64,000 nt of DNA from Marinimicrococcus flavescens (GTDB lineage: Bacteria > Pseudomonadota > Alphaproteobacteria > Geminicoccales > Geminicoccaceae): positions 162,101-226,100 of the forward strand of contig JARGEQ010000016.1 in the NCBI GenBank assembly GCA_029211145.1, given 5' to 3'. The notes under the pieces were generated by a model that saw only the letters and a list, made by a program, of their open reading frames with translations, ran no database searches and was not told where the DNA came from. How positions within the stretch are numbered: the first letter of the stretch is position 1; each line of letters starts with the position of its first letter. The position numbers and the translations under genes were made by a program. Of this stretch, positions 35,600 to 44,931 are shown piece after piece.

Positions 35600-36850
35600 A
35601 TGACCAGCCCTTCGCCCGCCGACGAGGCGCTGCTCGAGACCGTCCAGCGCCAGACGTTCCGCTATTTCTGGGAGTTCGGCCACCCGGTGAGCGGGCTGGC
35701 GCGCGACCGGCACGACCCCCATGACGCCCGGGGCGACGATGTCTGCACCATCGGCGGCACCGGCTTTGCGGTGATGGCGATCATCGTCGCCGCCGAGCGC
35801 GGCTGGATCACCCGCGCCGAGGCGCTGGCGCGGCTGCGCACGATTGCCGGCTTTCTGGCGGCGGCCGACCACTATCACGGCATCTTCCCGCACTTCATGC
35901 ATGGCGGCACCGGCAGGACCATCCGCTTCAGCCGCAAGGACGACGGTGCCGACATCGTGGAGACGTCGCTGCTGATCGCCGGGCTGCTGTGCGCGCGCCA
36001 CTATTTCGATGGCGACAGCGCCGGAGAGCGGGCACTCCGGGGCATCATCCAGCAGCTCTGGCTCGAGGCCGAATGGAACTGGCACACCCGCGGCGGCCGC
36101 GAGCTGCTCTACTGGCACTGGAGCCCCAACCACGGCTGGGCCATGGGCCACGAGATCCGCGGCTGGAACGAGTGCCTGATCACCTACCTGCTGGCCGCCG
36201 CCTCGCCCACCTTTCCCGTCGATCCCGAGGTCTACCACCGCGGCTGGGCCAATGGCCGCGAGTTCGTCAACGGCCGCGAGTTCTTCGGCACGAGGCTGCC
36301 GCTCGGACCCGATCTCGGCGGCCCGCTGTTCTTCGCCCACTATTCCTTCATGGGGCTCGACCCGCGCGGCCTGCGCGACCGCTATGCCGACTACTGGGAG
36401 CAGAACGTCCGCCACACGCGGATCAACCACGACTATTGCGTGGCCAACCCCAGGGGCTTCGCGGGCTACGGGCCGGACTGCTGGGGCCTCACCGCCAGCG
36501 ACGACCACGCGGGCTACGTGGCGCACGCGCCGAACGAGGATACCGGCGTGATCTCGCCCACCGCGGCCATCTCCTCCCTGCCCTATCTGCCCGAGGAGGC
36601 GATGCGCGCGATGCGCCACTTCCACGGGCCTCTGGGCGAGCGGATCTGGCGCGACTACGGCTTTACCGACGGGTTCTCCGTCGGCCACGACTGGTATGCC
36701 CGCACCCATCTGGCGATCGACCAGGGCCCCATCGTGGTGATGATCGAGAATTTCCGCAGCGGACTGATGTGGCGGCTCTTCATGCAGGCCCCGGAGATCC
36801 ACGAGGGACTCAGACGGCTGGGCTTCCAGAGCCCTCATTTGGTCGCCTGA
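35600..36850 (+). CDS. COG5368 glucoamylase-like protein (GH144-type beta-1,2-glucanase candidate)
   Basis: The 416-residue protein is an (alpha/alpha)6-barrel glycosidase of the so-called glucoamylase family COG5368. Motifs are LLETVQRQTFRYFWEFGHPV, GGTGFAVMAIIVAAERGWI, SLLIAGLLCARHYF, YWHWSPNHGWAMGHEIRGWN, FFAHYSFMGLDPRG, GYGPDCWGLTASD and NEDTGVISPTAAISSLPYLP. Characterised members are endo-beta-1,2-glucanases (GH144); which acidic residues are catalytic here I cannot assign. No signal peptide is seen. ATG 35600 has AGGGAGC about ten bases upstream; an ATG at 35579 overlapping the ABC stop is an alternative. Its 3' end overlaps the convergent GH15 gene by 16 bases. Confidence 0.88.
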   Translation: MTSPSPADEALLETVQRQTFRYFWEFGHPVSGLARDRHDPHDARGDDVCTIGGTGFAVMAIIVAAERGWITRAEALARLRTIAGFLAAADHYHGIFPHFMHGGTGRTIRFSRKDDGADIVETSLLIAGLLCARHYFDGDSAGERALRGIIQQLWLEAEWNWHTRGGRELLYWHWSPNHGWAMGHEIRGWNECLITYLLAAASPTFPVDPEVYHRGWANGREFVNGREFFGTRLPLGPDLGGPLFFAHYSFMGLDPRGLRDRYADYWEQNVRHTRINHDYCVANPRGFAGYGPDCWGLTASDDHAGYVAHAPNEDTGVISPTAAISSLPYLPEEAMRAMRHFHGPLGERIWRDYGFTDGFSVGHDWYARTHLAIDQGPIVVMIENFRSGLMWRLFMQAPEIHEGLRRLGFQSPHLVA

Positions 36851-38166
36851 GCCCGGACCGCCAGACGCCGCGCCGCCGCGGCGGTGATGAAGGCGGCGTA
36901 GCTCCAGGCCAGATGCCGCGCCGAGACCGGGGCGCCGGTCTCGGCATCGGCCTGCTCGGAGAGGGACCCGTCCTCCGGCACAAGGCGGCGGACCGTGGCC
37001 ATGAAGGCGTCGCCTCGAGCCAGATCAGCCGCTCCATCCGCACCCGCGAGACTGGCCCGCCGGTAGTGAAGCTCGGCGGCGGCGAGCGTCGTCACGAACC
37101 AGGGCCCGCCGCCGAAATAGGCATCGCCCGGATAGCGCCCGAGCGCCGGGGCTTCCTCGGGATGCGCCCGGTTGAGCGGGTAGGCCGCGGCGAAGTGCTC
37201 GCCCAGCCGGTCCAGCGTCGCGAGGAGCCGCGGGTCCGCAACCCCGTGCCGCGAATCCCGGCGCCCCGCGTGCAGCACACCCAGGATCACCGAGCTGTCG
37301 AGCGCCCCATCGGGTCCCTCGCCTGCCCGTGCGGCCAGCATGTCGCCGCGGACGAAATCCTCGAGGCCGGCCTCGAGCCGGAGGCCCGTCCCGCGGCACG
37401 CCCCGGCCAGCGCCGCCTCTCCGGCTGCCTCGGCCCAGGCAGCACCCGCCAGCAGCGCGCCGGCCTCCACGACCTCGGTATAGTAGTGGCGGCCGGCCTC
37501 TTCCTCCCACGGACCGGCGCAGCACTCGCCAGCGTGCCGTACGACATGGGCTAGATCGGCGCGCAGCAGGCCAGCCAGCGCGTCGCGTTCCGTTTCGCCG
37601 GCGCATAGCGGAAGATGGCGCAGCAGGGCCAGCGCCCTGAGCGCCGGGCCGTCGTGCTGCGGGCGGGTCCAGCGCAGGAGGTCGAGCGTGCCGTCGGGGT
37701 TGAAGCGGACCTCGCCACGCAGCCGATCGCCCTCGATCGAGGCCAGCTCGGCGGTGCCGCGGAAATGGGGTCGCATCGCCGACCTGACCCGTCGCTCGAG
37801 ATTGACTCCGGCCACGAGCCGCCGGCCGCTCAACCGGTCGAGCCTCAGACTGAAGCCCACGAAGTCCCGCCAGCGCTCCTGCCAGGCACGGCGCTCCCCG
37901 TCATCCGAGCTGCCGCGGATCAGCTCGCTGGCGGCGTCCATCACCAGCGCCGAGTCGCGCAGCCAGTGGAAGAAATAGTCGGGCTCGGGATCCCAGGCGG
38001 CCGGCACCGGCGAGGCCAGCACGGAGCCCCGCGCCGGCACCACCACCTGGCCCAGGCCCGGCCGCTCCTTCCTGAGGCCGACTGCCGAGACGCTTTTCGC
38101 CATGAAGCCCGCCGAGCGCCGGCACTGGCGCTCGACCCAGTCCTCCAGCTCCAGCCCGGCGGTCAT
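36835..38166 (-). CDS. GH15 glucoamylase-like protein
   Basis: This is a glycoside hydrolase family 15 protein of 443 residues with an (alpha/alpha)6 barrel. Motifs are DYFFHWLRDSALVMDAASEL near residue 62, FNPDGTLDLLRWTRPQHDGP, the probable general acid in CAGPWEEEAGRHYYTEVVEA, ALGRYPGDAYFGGGPWFVTT and the probable base in DGSLSEQADAETG. These enzymes release glucose from alpha-glucans; some family members act on other alpha-glucosides. No signal peptide is seen. ATG 38166 lies ten bases after the purine permease stop with GAGG upstream, so the two are likely cotranscribed. Confidence 0.9.
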   Translation of the reverse strand: MTAGLELEDWVERQCRRSAGFMAKSVSAVGLRKERPGLGQVVVPARGSVLASPVPAAWDPEPDYFFHWLRDSALVMDAASELIRGSSDDGERRAWQERWRDFVGFSLRLDRLSGRRLVAGVNLERRVRSAMRPHFRGTAELASIEGDRLRGEVRFNPDGTLDLLRWTRPQHDGPALRALALLRHLPLCAGETERDALAGLLRADLAHVVRHAGECCAGPWEEEAGRHYYTEVVEAGALLAGAAWAEAAGEAALAGACRGTGLRLEAGLEDFVRGDMLAARAGEGPDGALDSSVILGVLHAGRRDSRHGVADPRLLATLDRLGEHFAAAYPLNRAHPEEAPALGRYPGDAYFGGGPWFVTTLAAAELHYRRASLAGADGAADLARGDAFMATVRRLVPEDGSLSEQADAETGAPVSARHLAWSYAAFITAAAARRLAVRAQATK

Positions 38167-38176
38167 GCCCCGCGCC

Positions 38177-39250
38177 TCACCGCTCGCCGGGCAGCGTGTC
38201 GGCGTAGCGGTCCCAGTTGCCGGCCAGCTCCAGCACCACCTTGCTGCCCACGCGATACGCGGCGTCGAGGGACGGGATGAAGGCCGAATAGCCGCCCTTC
38301 TTCTCGCCCGAAAGGCTTTCGGCCGCGGTGATGCCCTCGTGCTGCATCGAGTAGTTGCTGGCGGTGCGCAGCACCAGCACGCGGTCGCGATCGACCCGCC
38401 CGGCCTTGTCGAGGAAGGTGAGCGACTGCAGCGTGCCGGTGTCCTCCATGGCGGTGGTGACGAAGTTACCCTGGCCTTCGCTCCAGTACTCGACCCAGTC
38501 GTTGGCCCAGTCGTTCAGGAGCTTGCCGTGCCAGAAGGTGCTGGCGGCGAGATTGTCGCCCTTGATGACCATGGGAGGCTTTTGCGCCTCGGGATGGTTC
38601 ACGTAGCGCTGGCGCAGCTCGCTGAGCGCATCGGCGTCCTGCAGCTCGGTATCCCTGGTGAGCTCATAGGCCCAGCTCACCAGCGCCGGGTCGAGGCGGT
38701 AGCGTGCCCCCTCGTCGTTCTCCGGCACCGGCTTCGCGTAGGGCTCGGCGTGGCGCAGCGGCGTGTAGCCGGTGGGCCAGTCCCCGGGCGCCTCGCGCGG
38801 GTCGATCTCATGCGAGAGATCGCCGTCGATCACCCATTCCGCCCACGCTGCCGATCCCAGCGACATGTCCTCGGGATCGGCGCCGGCGATGCCCGCAACC
38901 ACCCAGTAGGCCTTGCCGAGATCGAAGCGCGGGTCCATGCCCAGCGCCATCACCGAGGCCGCCGCGCGCGCCGTGCCGATCCCGGTGACCATGCCCAGCA
39001 CGCCCTTCTCGCGGTTGAGGCGCAGGTCGCGGTAGCCTTGCGGAAAAGCCACCTGCTCGTCGAGCGGCAGGCGCTCCACCCAGTTTTGGAACTCGCCGGG
39101 GCGGTCGCCCGTGTCCTGGCCGATCTCGAACATGGTGACCACCACCACCTTGACGGGCAGGGGCGACGCGGCGTCCTGCGCCAGGGCCGGGAGCGCGGCG
39201 GGGGCAGTGGCAAGCGCGAGGAGCAGGGCGGGAAGGTGGCGTCGGGCCAT
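38177..39250 (-). CDS. Purine nucleoside permease family protein (NUP), exported
   Basis: The 357 residues have a signal peptide (MARRHLPALLLALATAPAAL, cleavage after PALA) and the NUP family body: VKVVVVTMFEIGQDTGDRPG, GVLGMVTGIGTARAAASVMA, YWVVAGIAGADPEDMSLGSA and the C-terminal VLRTASNYSMQHEG. The fold resembles nucleoside phosphorylases, so despite the family name the bacterial protein is probably a periplasmic nucleoside-binding or cleaving protein. ATG 39250 is preceded by GGAGA. It is cotranscribed with the GH15 gene. Confidence 0.88.
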   Translation of the reverse strand: MARRHLPALLLALATAPAALPALAQDAASPLPVKVVVVTMFEIGQDTGDRPGEFQNWVERLPLDEQVAFPQGYRDLRLNREKGVLGMVTGIGTARAAASVMALGMDPRFDLGKAYWVVAGIAGADPEDMSLGSAAWAEWVIDGDLSHEIDPREAPGDWPTGYTPLRHAEPYAKPVPENDEGARYRLDPALVSWAYELTRDTELQDADALSELRQRYVNHPEAQKPPMVIKGDNLAASTFWHGKLLNDWANDWVEYWSEGQGNFVTTAMEDTGTLQSLTFLDKAGRVDRDRVLVLRTASNYSMQHEGITAAESLSGEKKGGYSAFIPSLDAAYRVGSKVVLELAGNWDRYADTLPGER

Positions 39251-39524
39251 CGGACGGTCTCCGGGGCGGCTGTGCGACAGGGTGCCTTGATGTTTCCTGT
39301 ACCCGTGCGCCCACCCCGCGCAAGCGCCGCGTGCGACCGGCTGCCATGAGCGCGCTTCCCGATTGACGGGAAGACGCACTGCGTCGGCAGGATCGGCGGA
39401 GCATTCCGCCAGCGGCCCCCTCCCGGTGCCGCAGCTCGGGCGGCAGAGATGCCAGGGTCGTGGCGGCCGCGCGCAGCGCGCCTGCCTGCACGCAGCGGGC
39501 GCCGCCGATGCGGCATGGCTGGCC

Positions 39525-39980
39525 CTAGCGCGGCCGGCAATAGCCCGGCAGCCGGTACTGCTCGCGGATCCGCGCCCCGGCCGCTGCCGCGGCCTCCTCG
39601 GCCTGCCCGTAGCGGCCCCGGGAAAAGCGCGGGCAGTCGCGGGCGAGGCCCTCGCGTATCAGGACCTCGCCGACATCGACCCCGCCCAGGTAGCATATCG
39701 CGACGATACGGTCGTAGCTTCGGCTGCCGTCGGGCTCGCAGGTCACCCGGCTGCCCAGCGCCAGCTCCTTCATGCGCGCGGTGGCCTGCCGGCCCAGCGG
39801 CTCGCCACGCTCCGGCGCCGCCACGCCGCGCAGGCGGATGGCGACGCGGCCGATCTCGATAGTGTCGCCGTCACGCACATGGGTGACCTCACCCTCGAGG
39901 GGCGGCTCCTTGGCCGCCACGGCCGCAAGGGCGGCGAGCACGCAAAGCGCGAGCGGCAGGGCGAAGAGATAGCGTTTCAT
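39525..39980 (-). CDS. Exported thermonuclease-like (SNase) protein
   Basis: This is a staphylococcal nuclease-fold protein of 151 residues with a signal peptide (MKRYLFALPLALCVLAALAA). The body shows VRDGDTIEIGRVAIRLRGVA followed by APERGEP, with the catalytic Arg and Glu region intact, and SRSYDRIVAICYLGGVDVGE. The C-terminus is truncated compared with long family members but complete for this short exported type. The likely role is periplasmic or extracellular nucleic-acid cleavage. Two nucleic-acid or nucleoside genes (this and the NUP gene) are adjacent. Confidence 0.9.
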   Translation of the reverse strand: MKRYLFALPLALCVLAALAAVAAKEPPLEGEVTHVRDGDTIEIGRVAIRLRGVAAPERGEPLGRQATARMKELALGSRVTCEPDGSRSYDRIVAICYLGGVDVGEVLIREGLARDCPRFSRGRYGQAEEAAAAAGARIREQYRLPGYCRPR

Positions 39981-40145
39981 GATCCGGTCCGTGAATATTG
40001 GGAATGCGCCCTTGTTGCCGGCCGGCGGTCGGACGCGGGCGACCCTCGCGCCGCGAGCGGAGCGGACTACACCCTTGGAGCTGTTTTCGGGTATGGCGGC
40101 GCTCCGCTATCGCAGAACGGACGGAACGGTCCAGCGGAGAAGAGC

Positions 40146-40562
40146 ATGCAGGAGCGCGTTCGCTATCTCGACCCGGTCGGCGCCCATCCGACGATCGGCC
40201 AGTACAGCAATGTCGGCATCGCCGCCCCGGGCAGCCTGTGCTTCCTCGCCGGCCAGCTCGCCGTCGGCGAGGGCGGCGAGGTCGTTCACGCGGGCGACTT
40301 CGACCAGCAGTTCGACCGGGTCTTCGCCAATATCGGTCTCATTCTCGAGGGCATCGGCTGCGACTTCACCGACATCGTGAAGTTCACCACCTACCTGGTC
40401 CACTCGCAGGACATCGCGCGCTTCCGCGCCCGCCGCGAGAGTCTCTTTCCGGCGCTTTATCCCGACGGCGTCTTTCCGCCCAACTCGCTCCTGGTCGTCG
40501 ACCGGCTGGCCCGCGAGGAGTGCCTGATCGAGGTGGAGGCGGTGGCGCGACTCAGAGGCTGA
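40146..40562 (+). CDS. RidA (YjgF/YER057c/UK114) family protein
   Basis: The 138-residue protein has the RidA fold: [54 protein letters not shown] and [20 protein letters not shown]. True RidA deaminases have a key Arg in the P-x-R-x-x-x-V segment; here that place reads PNSLLVV, so imine deaminase activity is doubtful. The Glu in IEVEAVA is kept. ATG 40146 has GGAGAAGAGC upstream. It stands alone ahead of hppA. Confidence 0.9.
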   Translation: MQERVRYLDPVGAHPTIGQYSNVGIAAPGSLCFLAGQLAVGEGGEVVHAGDFDQQFDRVFANIGLILEGIGCDFTDIVKFTTYLVHSQDIARFRARRESLFPALYPDGVFPPNSLLVVDRLAREECLIEVEAVARLRG

Positions 40563-40738
40563 TGCGGGCCAGTGACCACTCAACCGGGCATGGACAGGGT
40601 CACAGGCTCCCGGTACAGGGGAATGGGGCGCCATCCATAAGCGGCGTCGGCGCTTCTTCGACAGACATAACAAGCGGCACGGCCGGTTGCGGACCACCGA
40701 CGCCCGTTACTTGCCGCACGATCGGGGAAAAAGGGCTG

Positions 40739-42865
40739 ATGACTGTATTGGAGTGGGTCGTCTATGTCCTTGTAGTGGGCTGCGGCGCCGCGGGCGTCGC
40801 GTTCGGCCTCTACACGCGACGCCAGGTGCTGGCGATGCCGGCCGGCAACGAGACGATGCAGGGCATCGCGGCGGCCATCCAGGAGGGCGCGCAGGCCTAT
40901 CTGAACCGCCAGTATCTGACGATCGCCGCCGTCGGCGCCGTCATCTTCCTGCTGCTGACCTGGCTGCTCGGGGTGGCGGTCGGGATCGGCTATCTGATCG
41001 GCGCCTGCCTCTCGGCGGCCACCGGCTATATCGGCATGAACATCTCGGTCCAGGCCAATGTGCGGACGGCCCAGGCCGCCGCCGACAGCGGCCTTGCCGG
41101 CGGGTTGGACGTGGCCTTCAAGGCTGGCGCCATCACCGGGCTGCTGGTGGTGGCCCTGGGCCTTCTCGGCGTGAGCGTCTATTACGGCATTCTCTATCTG
41201 TCGTTCGGCAGCGACGCGGCGGGGCTGCGACGCATCCTGGAGGCGCTGCTGGGCCTCTCCTTCGGCGCCTCGCTGATCTCGATCTTCGCCCGGCTGGGCG
41301 GCGGCATCTTCACCAAGGGGGCCGATGTCGGCGCCGACCTGGTCGGCAAGGTCGAGGCCGGCATCCCCGAGGATGATCCGCGCAACCCGGCGGTGATCGC
41401 CGACAATGTCGGCGACAATGTGGGCGATTGCGCCGGCATGGCGGCCGATCTCTTCGAGACCTACGCGGTCACGGTGGTGGCGACCATGCTGCTGGGCGCC
41501 ATCTTCTTCTCCGGCGCCCAGGCCGCCACGCTGATGCTCTACCCGCTGATGGTGGGCGGCATCTGCCTGTTGGCCTCGATCGCCGGCACCTTTCTGGTCA
41601 AGCTCGGCTCGAACAACAGCATCATGGCCGCCCTCTACAAGGGCTTTTGGGGCGCTGCCGGCATCTCCGCCGTGCTGCTGATCCCCTTCACCTGGCTCCT
41701 GCTCGGCTTCGGCAGTGAGGGCTTCGAGGCCAGGATGGGCGAGACCGTGGTCAAGAGCTTCGGCGGGCGGCAGGTGTTCTACTGCACGCTGGTGGGCCTC
41801 GCGGTGACCGGCCTCTTGATGTGGATCACCGACTACTACACCTCCACCCACCACAAGCCGGTGCGCTCCATCGCCCGCGCCTCGACCACCGGCCACGGCA
41901 CCAACGTCATCCAGGGCCTCGCCGTCTCCATGGAGGCAACCGCCCTGCCGGTGCTGGTGATCTGCGGCGGAATCCTGGGTGCCTATCTGAGCGCCGGGCT
42001 CTATGGAATCGCGGTGGCCGCCACCACCATGCTGGCCCTGACCGGCCTCGTGGTCTCCCTCGACGCCTACGGGCCGGTCACCGACAATGCCGGCGGCATC
42101 GCCGAGATGGCCGGCATGCCGGCCGAGGTGCGGGTGCACACCGACGCGCTCGATGCGGTCGGCAACACCACCAAGGCCGTCACCAAGGGCTACGCCATCG
42201 GCTCGGCGGGCCTGGCCGCAATCGTCCTGTTCGCGGCCTACGTCCAGGACCTCAAGCACTATTTCCCCGATCTGCGGATCGATTTCACCCTCTCCGACCC
42301 CTATGTCGTGATCGGCCTCTTCCTGGGTGGGATGATGCCCTATCTCTTCGGGGCGCTCGGCATGCAGGCGGTCGGCCGCGCCGCCGGGGCGATCGTCGAG
42401 GAGGTGCGTCGCCAGTTCCGCGAGAACAGCGGCATCATGGCGGGCACGGCCAAGCCGGACTATGGCCGCGCCGTCGACATCCTGACCAAGGCGGGCATCC
42501 GCGAGATGATCCTGCCCTCGCTGCTGCCGGTGCTGGCGCCCATCGTGGTCTACTTCGTGATCTACTGGCTGGCCGGCCAGGCCGCCGCCTTCACCACGCT
42601 GGGCGCGCTGCTGCTGGGCACCATCGTCACCGGCATCTTCGTCGCCATCTCGATGACCTCGGGCGGCGGCGCCTGGGACAATGCCAAGAAGCTCATCGAG
42701 GAAGGCCATCACGGCGGCAAGGGCTCCGACGCCCACAAGGCCGCGATCACCGGTGACACGGTGGGCGATCCCTACAAGGACACCGCCGGCCCCGCCATCA
42801 ACCCGATGATCAAAATCACCAACATCGTGGCGCTCCTGATCCTGGCGGCCCTCGCCGCCCACTGA
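40739..42865 (+). CDS. hppA: K+-independent H+-translocating membrane pyrophosphatase
   Basis: HppA pumps protons using pyrophosphate hydrolysis. The 708-residue protein has about 16 membrane helices. The catalytic loops are intact: [52 protein letters not shown], and [20 protein letters not shown] near the C-terminus. The position that separates subtypes reads [10 protein letters not shown], with Lys where K+-dependent enzymes have Ala, so it should be K+-independent. ATG 40739 has AAGGG upstream. A clear terminator follows. Confidence 0.97.
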   Translation: MTVLEWVVYVLVVGCGAAGVAFGLYTRRQVLAMPAGNETMQGIAAAIQEGAQAYLNRQYLTIAAVGAVIFLLLTWLLGVAVGIGYLIGACLSAATGYIGMNISVQANVRTAQAAADSGLAGGLDVAFKAGAITGLLVVALGLLGVSVYYGILYLSFGSDAAGLRRILEALLGLSFGASLISIFARLGGGIFTKGADVGADLVGKVEAGIPEDDPRNPAVIADNVGDNVGDCAGMAADLFETYAVTVVATMLLGAIFFSGAQAATLMLYPLMVGGICLLASIAGTFLVKLGSNNSIMAALYKGFWGAAGISAVLLIPFTWLLLGFGSEGFEARMGETVVKSFGGRQVFYCTLVGLAVTGLLMWITDYYTSTHHKPVRSIARASTTGHGTNVIQGLAVSMEATALPVLVICGGILGAYLSAGLYGIAVAATTMLALTGLVVSLDAYGPVTDNAGGIAEMAGMPAEVRVHTDALDAVGNTTKAVTKGYAIGSAGLAAIVLFAAYVQDLKHYFPDLRIDFTLSDPYVVIGLFLGGMMPYLFGALGMQAVGRAAGAIVEEVRRQFRENSGIMAGTAKPDYGRAVDILTKAGIREMILPSLLPVLAPIVVYFVIYWLAGQAAAFTTLGALLLGTIVTGIFVAISMTSGGGAWDNAKKLIEEGHHGGKGSDAHKAAITGDTVGDPYKDTAGPAINPMIKITNIVALLILAALAAH

Positions 42866-42887
42866 GCGCCGGGCGCACGCAAGGAAG

Positions 42888-42921
42888 AAGGGCCGGCGGC
42901 GATCCGTCGGCCCTTTTCTTG
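42888..42921 (+). terminator. Intrinsic terminator of hppA
   Basis: A 12-base stem with one mismatch (AAGGGCCGGCGG / CCGTCGGCCCTT, loop CGAT, 42888-42915) is followed by TTCTTG. It starts 22 bases after the hppA stop. Confidence 0.85.
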
Positions 42922-43007
42922 TCGGCCGATGTCAAAGGCACGGCGCAGGGCGGGTCGGCAGCGCCTTGCCGCCGCGTGATGCCCGATGCCCTCGCCGCTT
43001 CCTTCGG

Positions 43008-43478
43008 CTAGCGGGGTGCCGTGGGTGTGCTCGGGCTCGTGTTGAAGCGGCCGACATTGCCCAGCAGTTGCTGCAGCACGGTGAGGTCGTTGCCCAGGGT
43101 GCGTGTCGTATCGTCGCTGGGCTTCACCGCCTGGGCGTCCTCGAGGCCGCGCTGCTCGATGCCCGCGACGATGCCGCGCTCGTCGAAGGTGATGCCCACC
43201 ACGTCCTGGGCGACCAGCTCGGCCTGGTAGAAGCTCATCCGCTCGGTCTTCTGGCTGATATAGTACCAGCGGTCGTCCTCGAACGTCCCGGCGGCCGAGG
43301 GCGAGCCCAAAAGCCGCCGGACCTCCTCGCGGCTGGTGACGCCGGGCGTGATCTGCGCTAGCCGGGTCTCGTCGATCCGGTAGCCGTGATTCTTCACGGT
43401 GGGCGAGCACGCCCCGACGGTCACGCAAAGCGCCACCGCCGCGTACAGGCCACGATAGCGGCGGTCCTTCGCGGTCAT
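43008..43478 (-). CDS. bamE: Outer-membrane assembly lipoprotein BamE/SmpA/OmlA family
   Basis: BamE is a small lipoprotein of the outer-membrane BAM complex. The 156-residue precursor has a lipoprotein signal with lipobox VGAC (about residues 20-23). The mature protein has the SmpA_OmlA motifs HGYRIDETRLAQITPGVTSR, EVRRLLGSPS and DDRWYYISQKTERMSF. A Ser/Thr/Pro tail ends it. ATG 43478 has GGAG about ten bases upstream. It is divergent from the cytochrome bc1 chaperone gene, the usual alphaproteobacterial arrangement. Confidence 0.93.
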   Translation of the reverse strand: MTAKDRRYRGLYAAVALCVTVGACSPTVKNHGYRIDETRLAQITPGVTSREEVRRLLGSPSAAGTFEDDRWYYISQKTERMSFYQAELVAQDVVGITFDERGIVAGIEQRGLEDAQAVKPSDDTTRTLGNDLTVLQQLLGNVGRFNTSPSTPTAPR

Positions 43479-43532
43479 GCCCCAGAGCTCCGTCGTTCTT
43501 CGGCAGATTGCAGCGACGAACGGGTAACACAG

Positions 43533-44111
43533 ATGCAGGAACCACAACAAGCGCGCGGACTCTCCGGCTGGTGGCGGCGAACCCGCCAGGCCGGCGCCGA
43601 GCGGCGCGCCCGGCGCGAGCTTGCCGCCGAGCTGTACAACCGGCTCGTGGGCGAGGCCCGCAGCCCGCATTTCTACGCCGAGCTCGGCGTGCCCGACACC
43701 AGCGACGGCCGCTTCGAGATGATCGGCCTGCATGCAGTGCTCGTGATGCGCCGCCTGCGCGCGATGCCGGACGGACCGGAGATCGCCCAGGAGCTGTTCG
43801 ACCTGATGTTCGCCGACATGGACCGGGGCCTGCGCGAGCTCGGCGTGGGCGATCTTTCGGTGGGCAAGTACGTCAAGAAGATGGCGGCCGGCTTCCTGCA
43901 CCGCGCCCAGGCTCTCGACGAGCCGCTGGCGCGAGGCGACGGTGCGGCCATCACGCCGGTTCTGCTGCGCAACCTCTACGTCACCGGCGAGGAGCCGGCG
44001 CCCGAGCAGGTGGCGGCCCTGAGCGCGCATCTCCTGGGCTGGTCGCGGGCGCTCGATGCCTTCGAGGATGCAGGCCTGCTGCGCGGCGAGCTGCCGCCCG
44101 GCCGACCCTGA
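43533..44111 (+). CDS. Ubiquinol-cytochrome c chaperone (CBP3-like)
   Basis: This is a CBP3/UQCC1-type assembly factor for the cytochrome bc1 complex, 192 residues, soluble. Motifs are ELYNRLVGEARSPHFYAELG, SDGRFEMIGLHAVLVMRRLR and LFDLMFADMDRGLRELGVGD followed by LSVGKYVKKMAAGF. ATG 43533 is the first in-frame start that does not run into the divergent bamE promoter region. It is followed by yceD after 210 bases with a separate promoter. The presence of ccm genes in the same window agrees with a respiratory chain using c-type cytochromes. Confidence 0.92.
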   Translation: MQEPQQARGLSGWWRRTRQAGAERRARRELAAELYNRLVGEARSPHFYAELGVPDTSDGRFEMIGLHAVLVMRRLRAMPDGPEIAQELFDLMFADMDRGLRELGVGDLSVGKYVKKMAAGFLHRAQALDEPLARGDGAAITPVLLRNLYVTGEEPAPEQVAALSAHLLGWSRALDAFEDAGLLRGELPPGRP

Positions 44112-44172
44112 CGCCTGCGGCGATCGGCCCGCGGCTGGACCGCGGACGAAAGCAGCGACGACGTGAAAGCGA

Positions 44173-44201
44173 TTGACCGTCCAGCGCCACCCGCCTAGGC
44201 T
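44173..44201 (+). promoter_or_regulatory. Predicted promoter of yceD-plsX-fabH
   Basis: TTGACC (44173-44178) and TAGGCT (44196-44201) are separated by exactly 17 bases, about 120 bases ahead of the yceD start. This would separate the lipid block from the chaperone gene upstream. Confidence 0.5.
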
Positions 44202-44321
44202 GCGCAGCCACTTTGCAGCGAGTCCGGCTTGTTTTTGCGGGCAGGGCCCGGTTTTGCACGGCCATTGGCAGTGTCGTGACGCCTCTGCGCGCAGGCCTGC
44301 GTCAGTCCCCCCGGAGGCCGG

Positions 44322-44840
44322 TTGGTACAGAACGAGTTTTCCAGAACCTTCGCCCTCGATCGCCTCGCCGCCGAAGGCGAGAGCTTTGCCATCGAGGCGA
44401 ACGCGAGCGAGCGGCAGGCGTTGGCGAGGCGCCTCGAGCTGCCGGCGCTGCACGAGCTGCGGGCGCATGGCCGCATCGAGTTTCGCGGCGGCCGCAAGGT
44501 GATCGCGGTGACCGGGCGGTTTGAGGCGGTGCTCGACCAGGTCTGCGTCGTCACCCTCGAGCCCTTCACCAACCGTACCGCCGACGCGTTCGAGCGCCTG
44601 TTCACCACCGAGCCCGAGGAGGTCGCGGAGGAGCTGGTGCTCGACGCCGAGGGCGACATGCCCGAGCCGCTCGAGGGCGGCTTGCTCGATCTGGGCGAGC
44701 TGGTGGCCGAGGAGCTGGCCGTGGGTCTCGACCCGCATCCCCGCGCCCCCGGCGCTGCAGCAGAGGGAACGGCCGGCTTCGAGGTGAAGGAAGAAGGGCC
44801 GTTCGCGGCGCTCGGGCGGCTCAAGGGCCGCGCCAACTGA
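44322..44840 (+). CDS. yceD: YceD/DUF177 family protein
   Basis: This is a 172-residue protein of the DUF177 family, linked in plants and bacteria to 23S rRNA accumulation. It shows GRFEAVLDQVCVVTLEPFTN, which carries the conserved VxQxCVVTLEP motif, and acidic PLEGGLLDLGELVAEELAVG, the typical core. It starts at TTG 44322 with a strong GGAGG site five bases away; no ATG competes. In many bacteria rpmF (ribosomal protein L32) follows directly; here the next gene is plsX. Confidence 0.93.
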   Translation: MVQNEFSRTFALDRLAAEGESFAIEANASERQALARRLELPALHELRAHGRIEFRGGRKVIAVTGRFEAVLDQVCVVTLEPFTNRTADAFERLFTTEPEEVAEELVLDAEGDMPEPLEGGLLDLGELVAEELAVGLDPHPRAPGAAAEGTAGFEVKEEGPFAALGRLKGRAN

Positions 44841-44931
44841 ACGGCTGGCCGCGAACGATGCAGGCAGGCGACGAGGCGGATCTTCCCATGCTGACGGGCC
44901 GCGGCGGCGGCCGGCGCGGAGCCGGCCGGCC

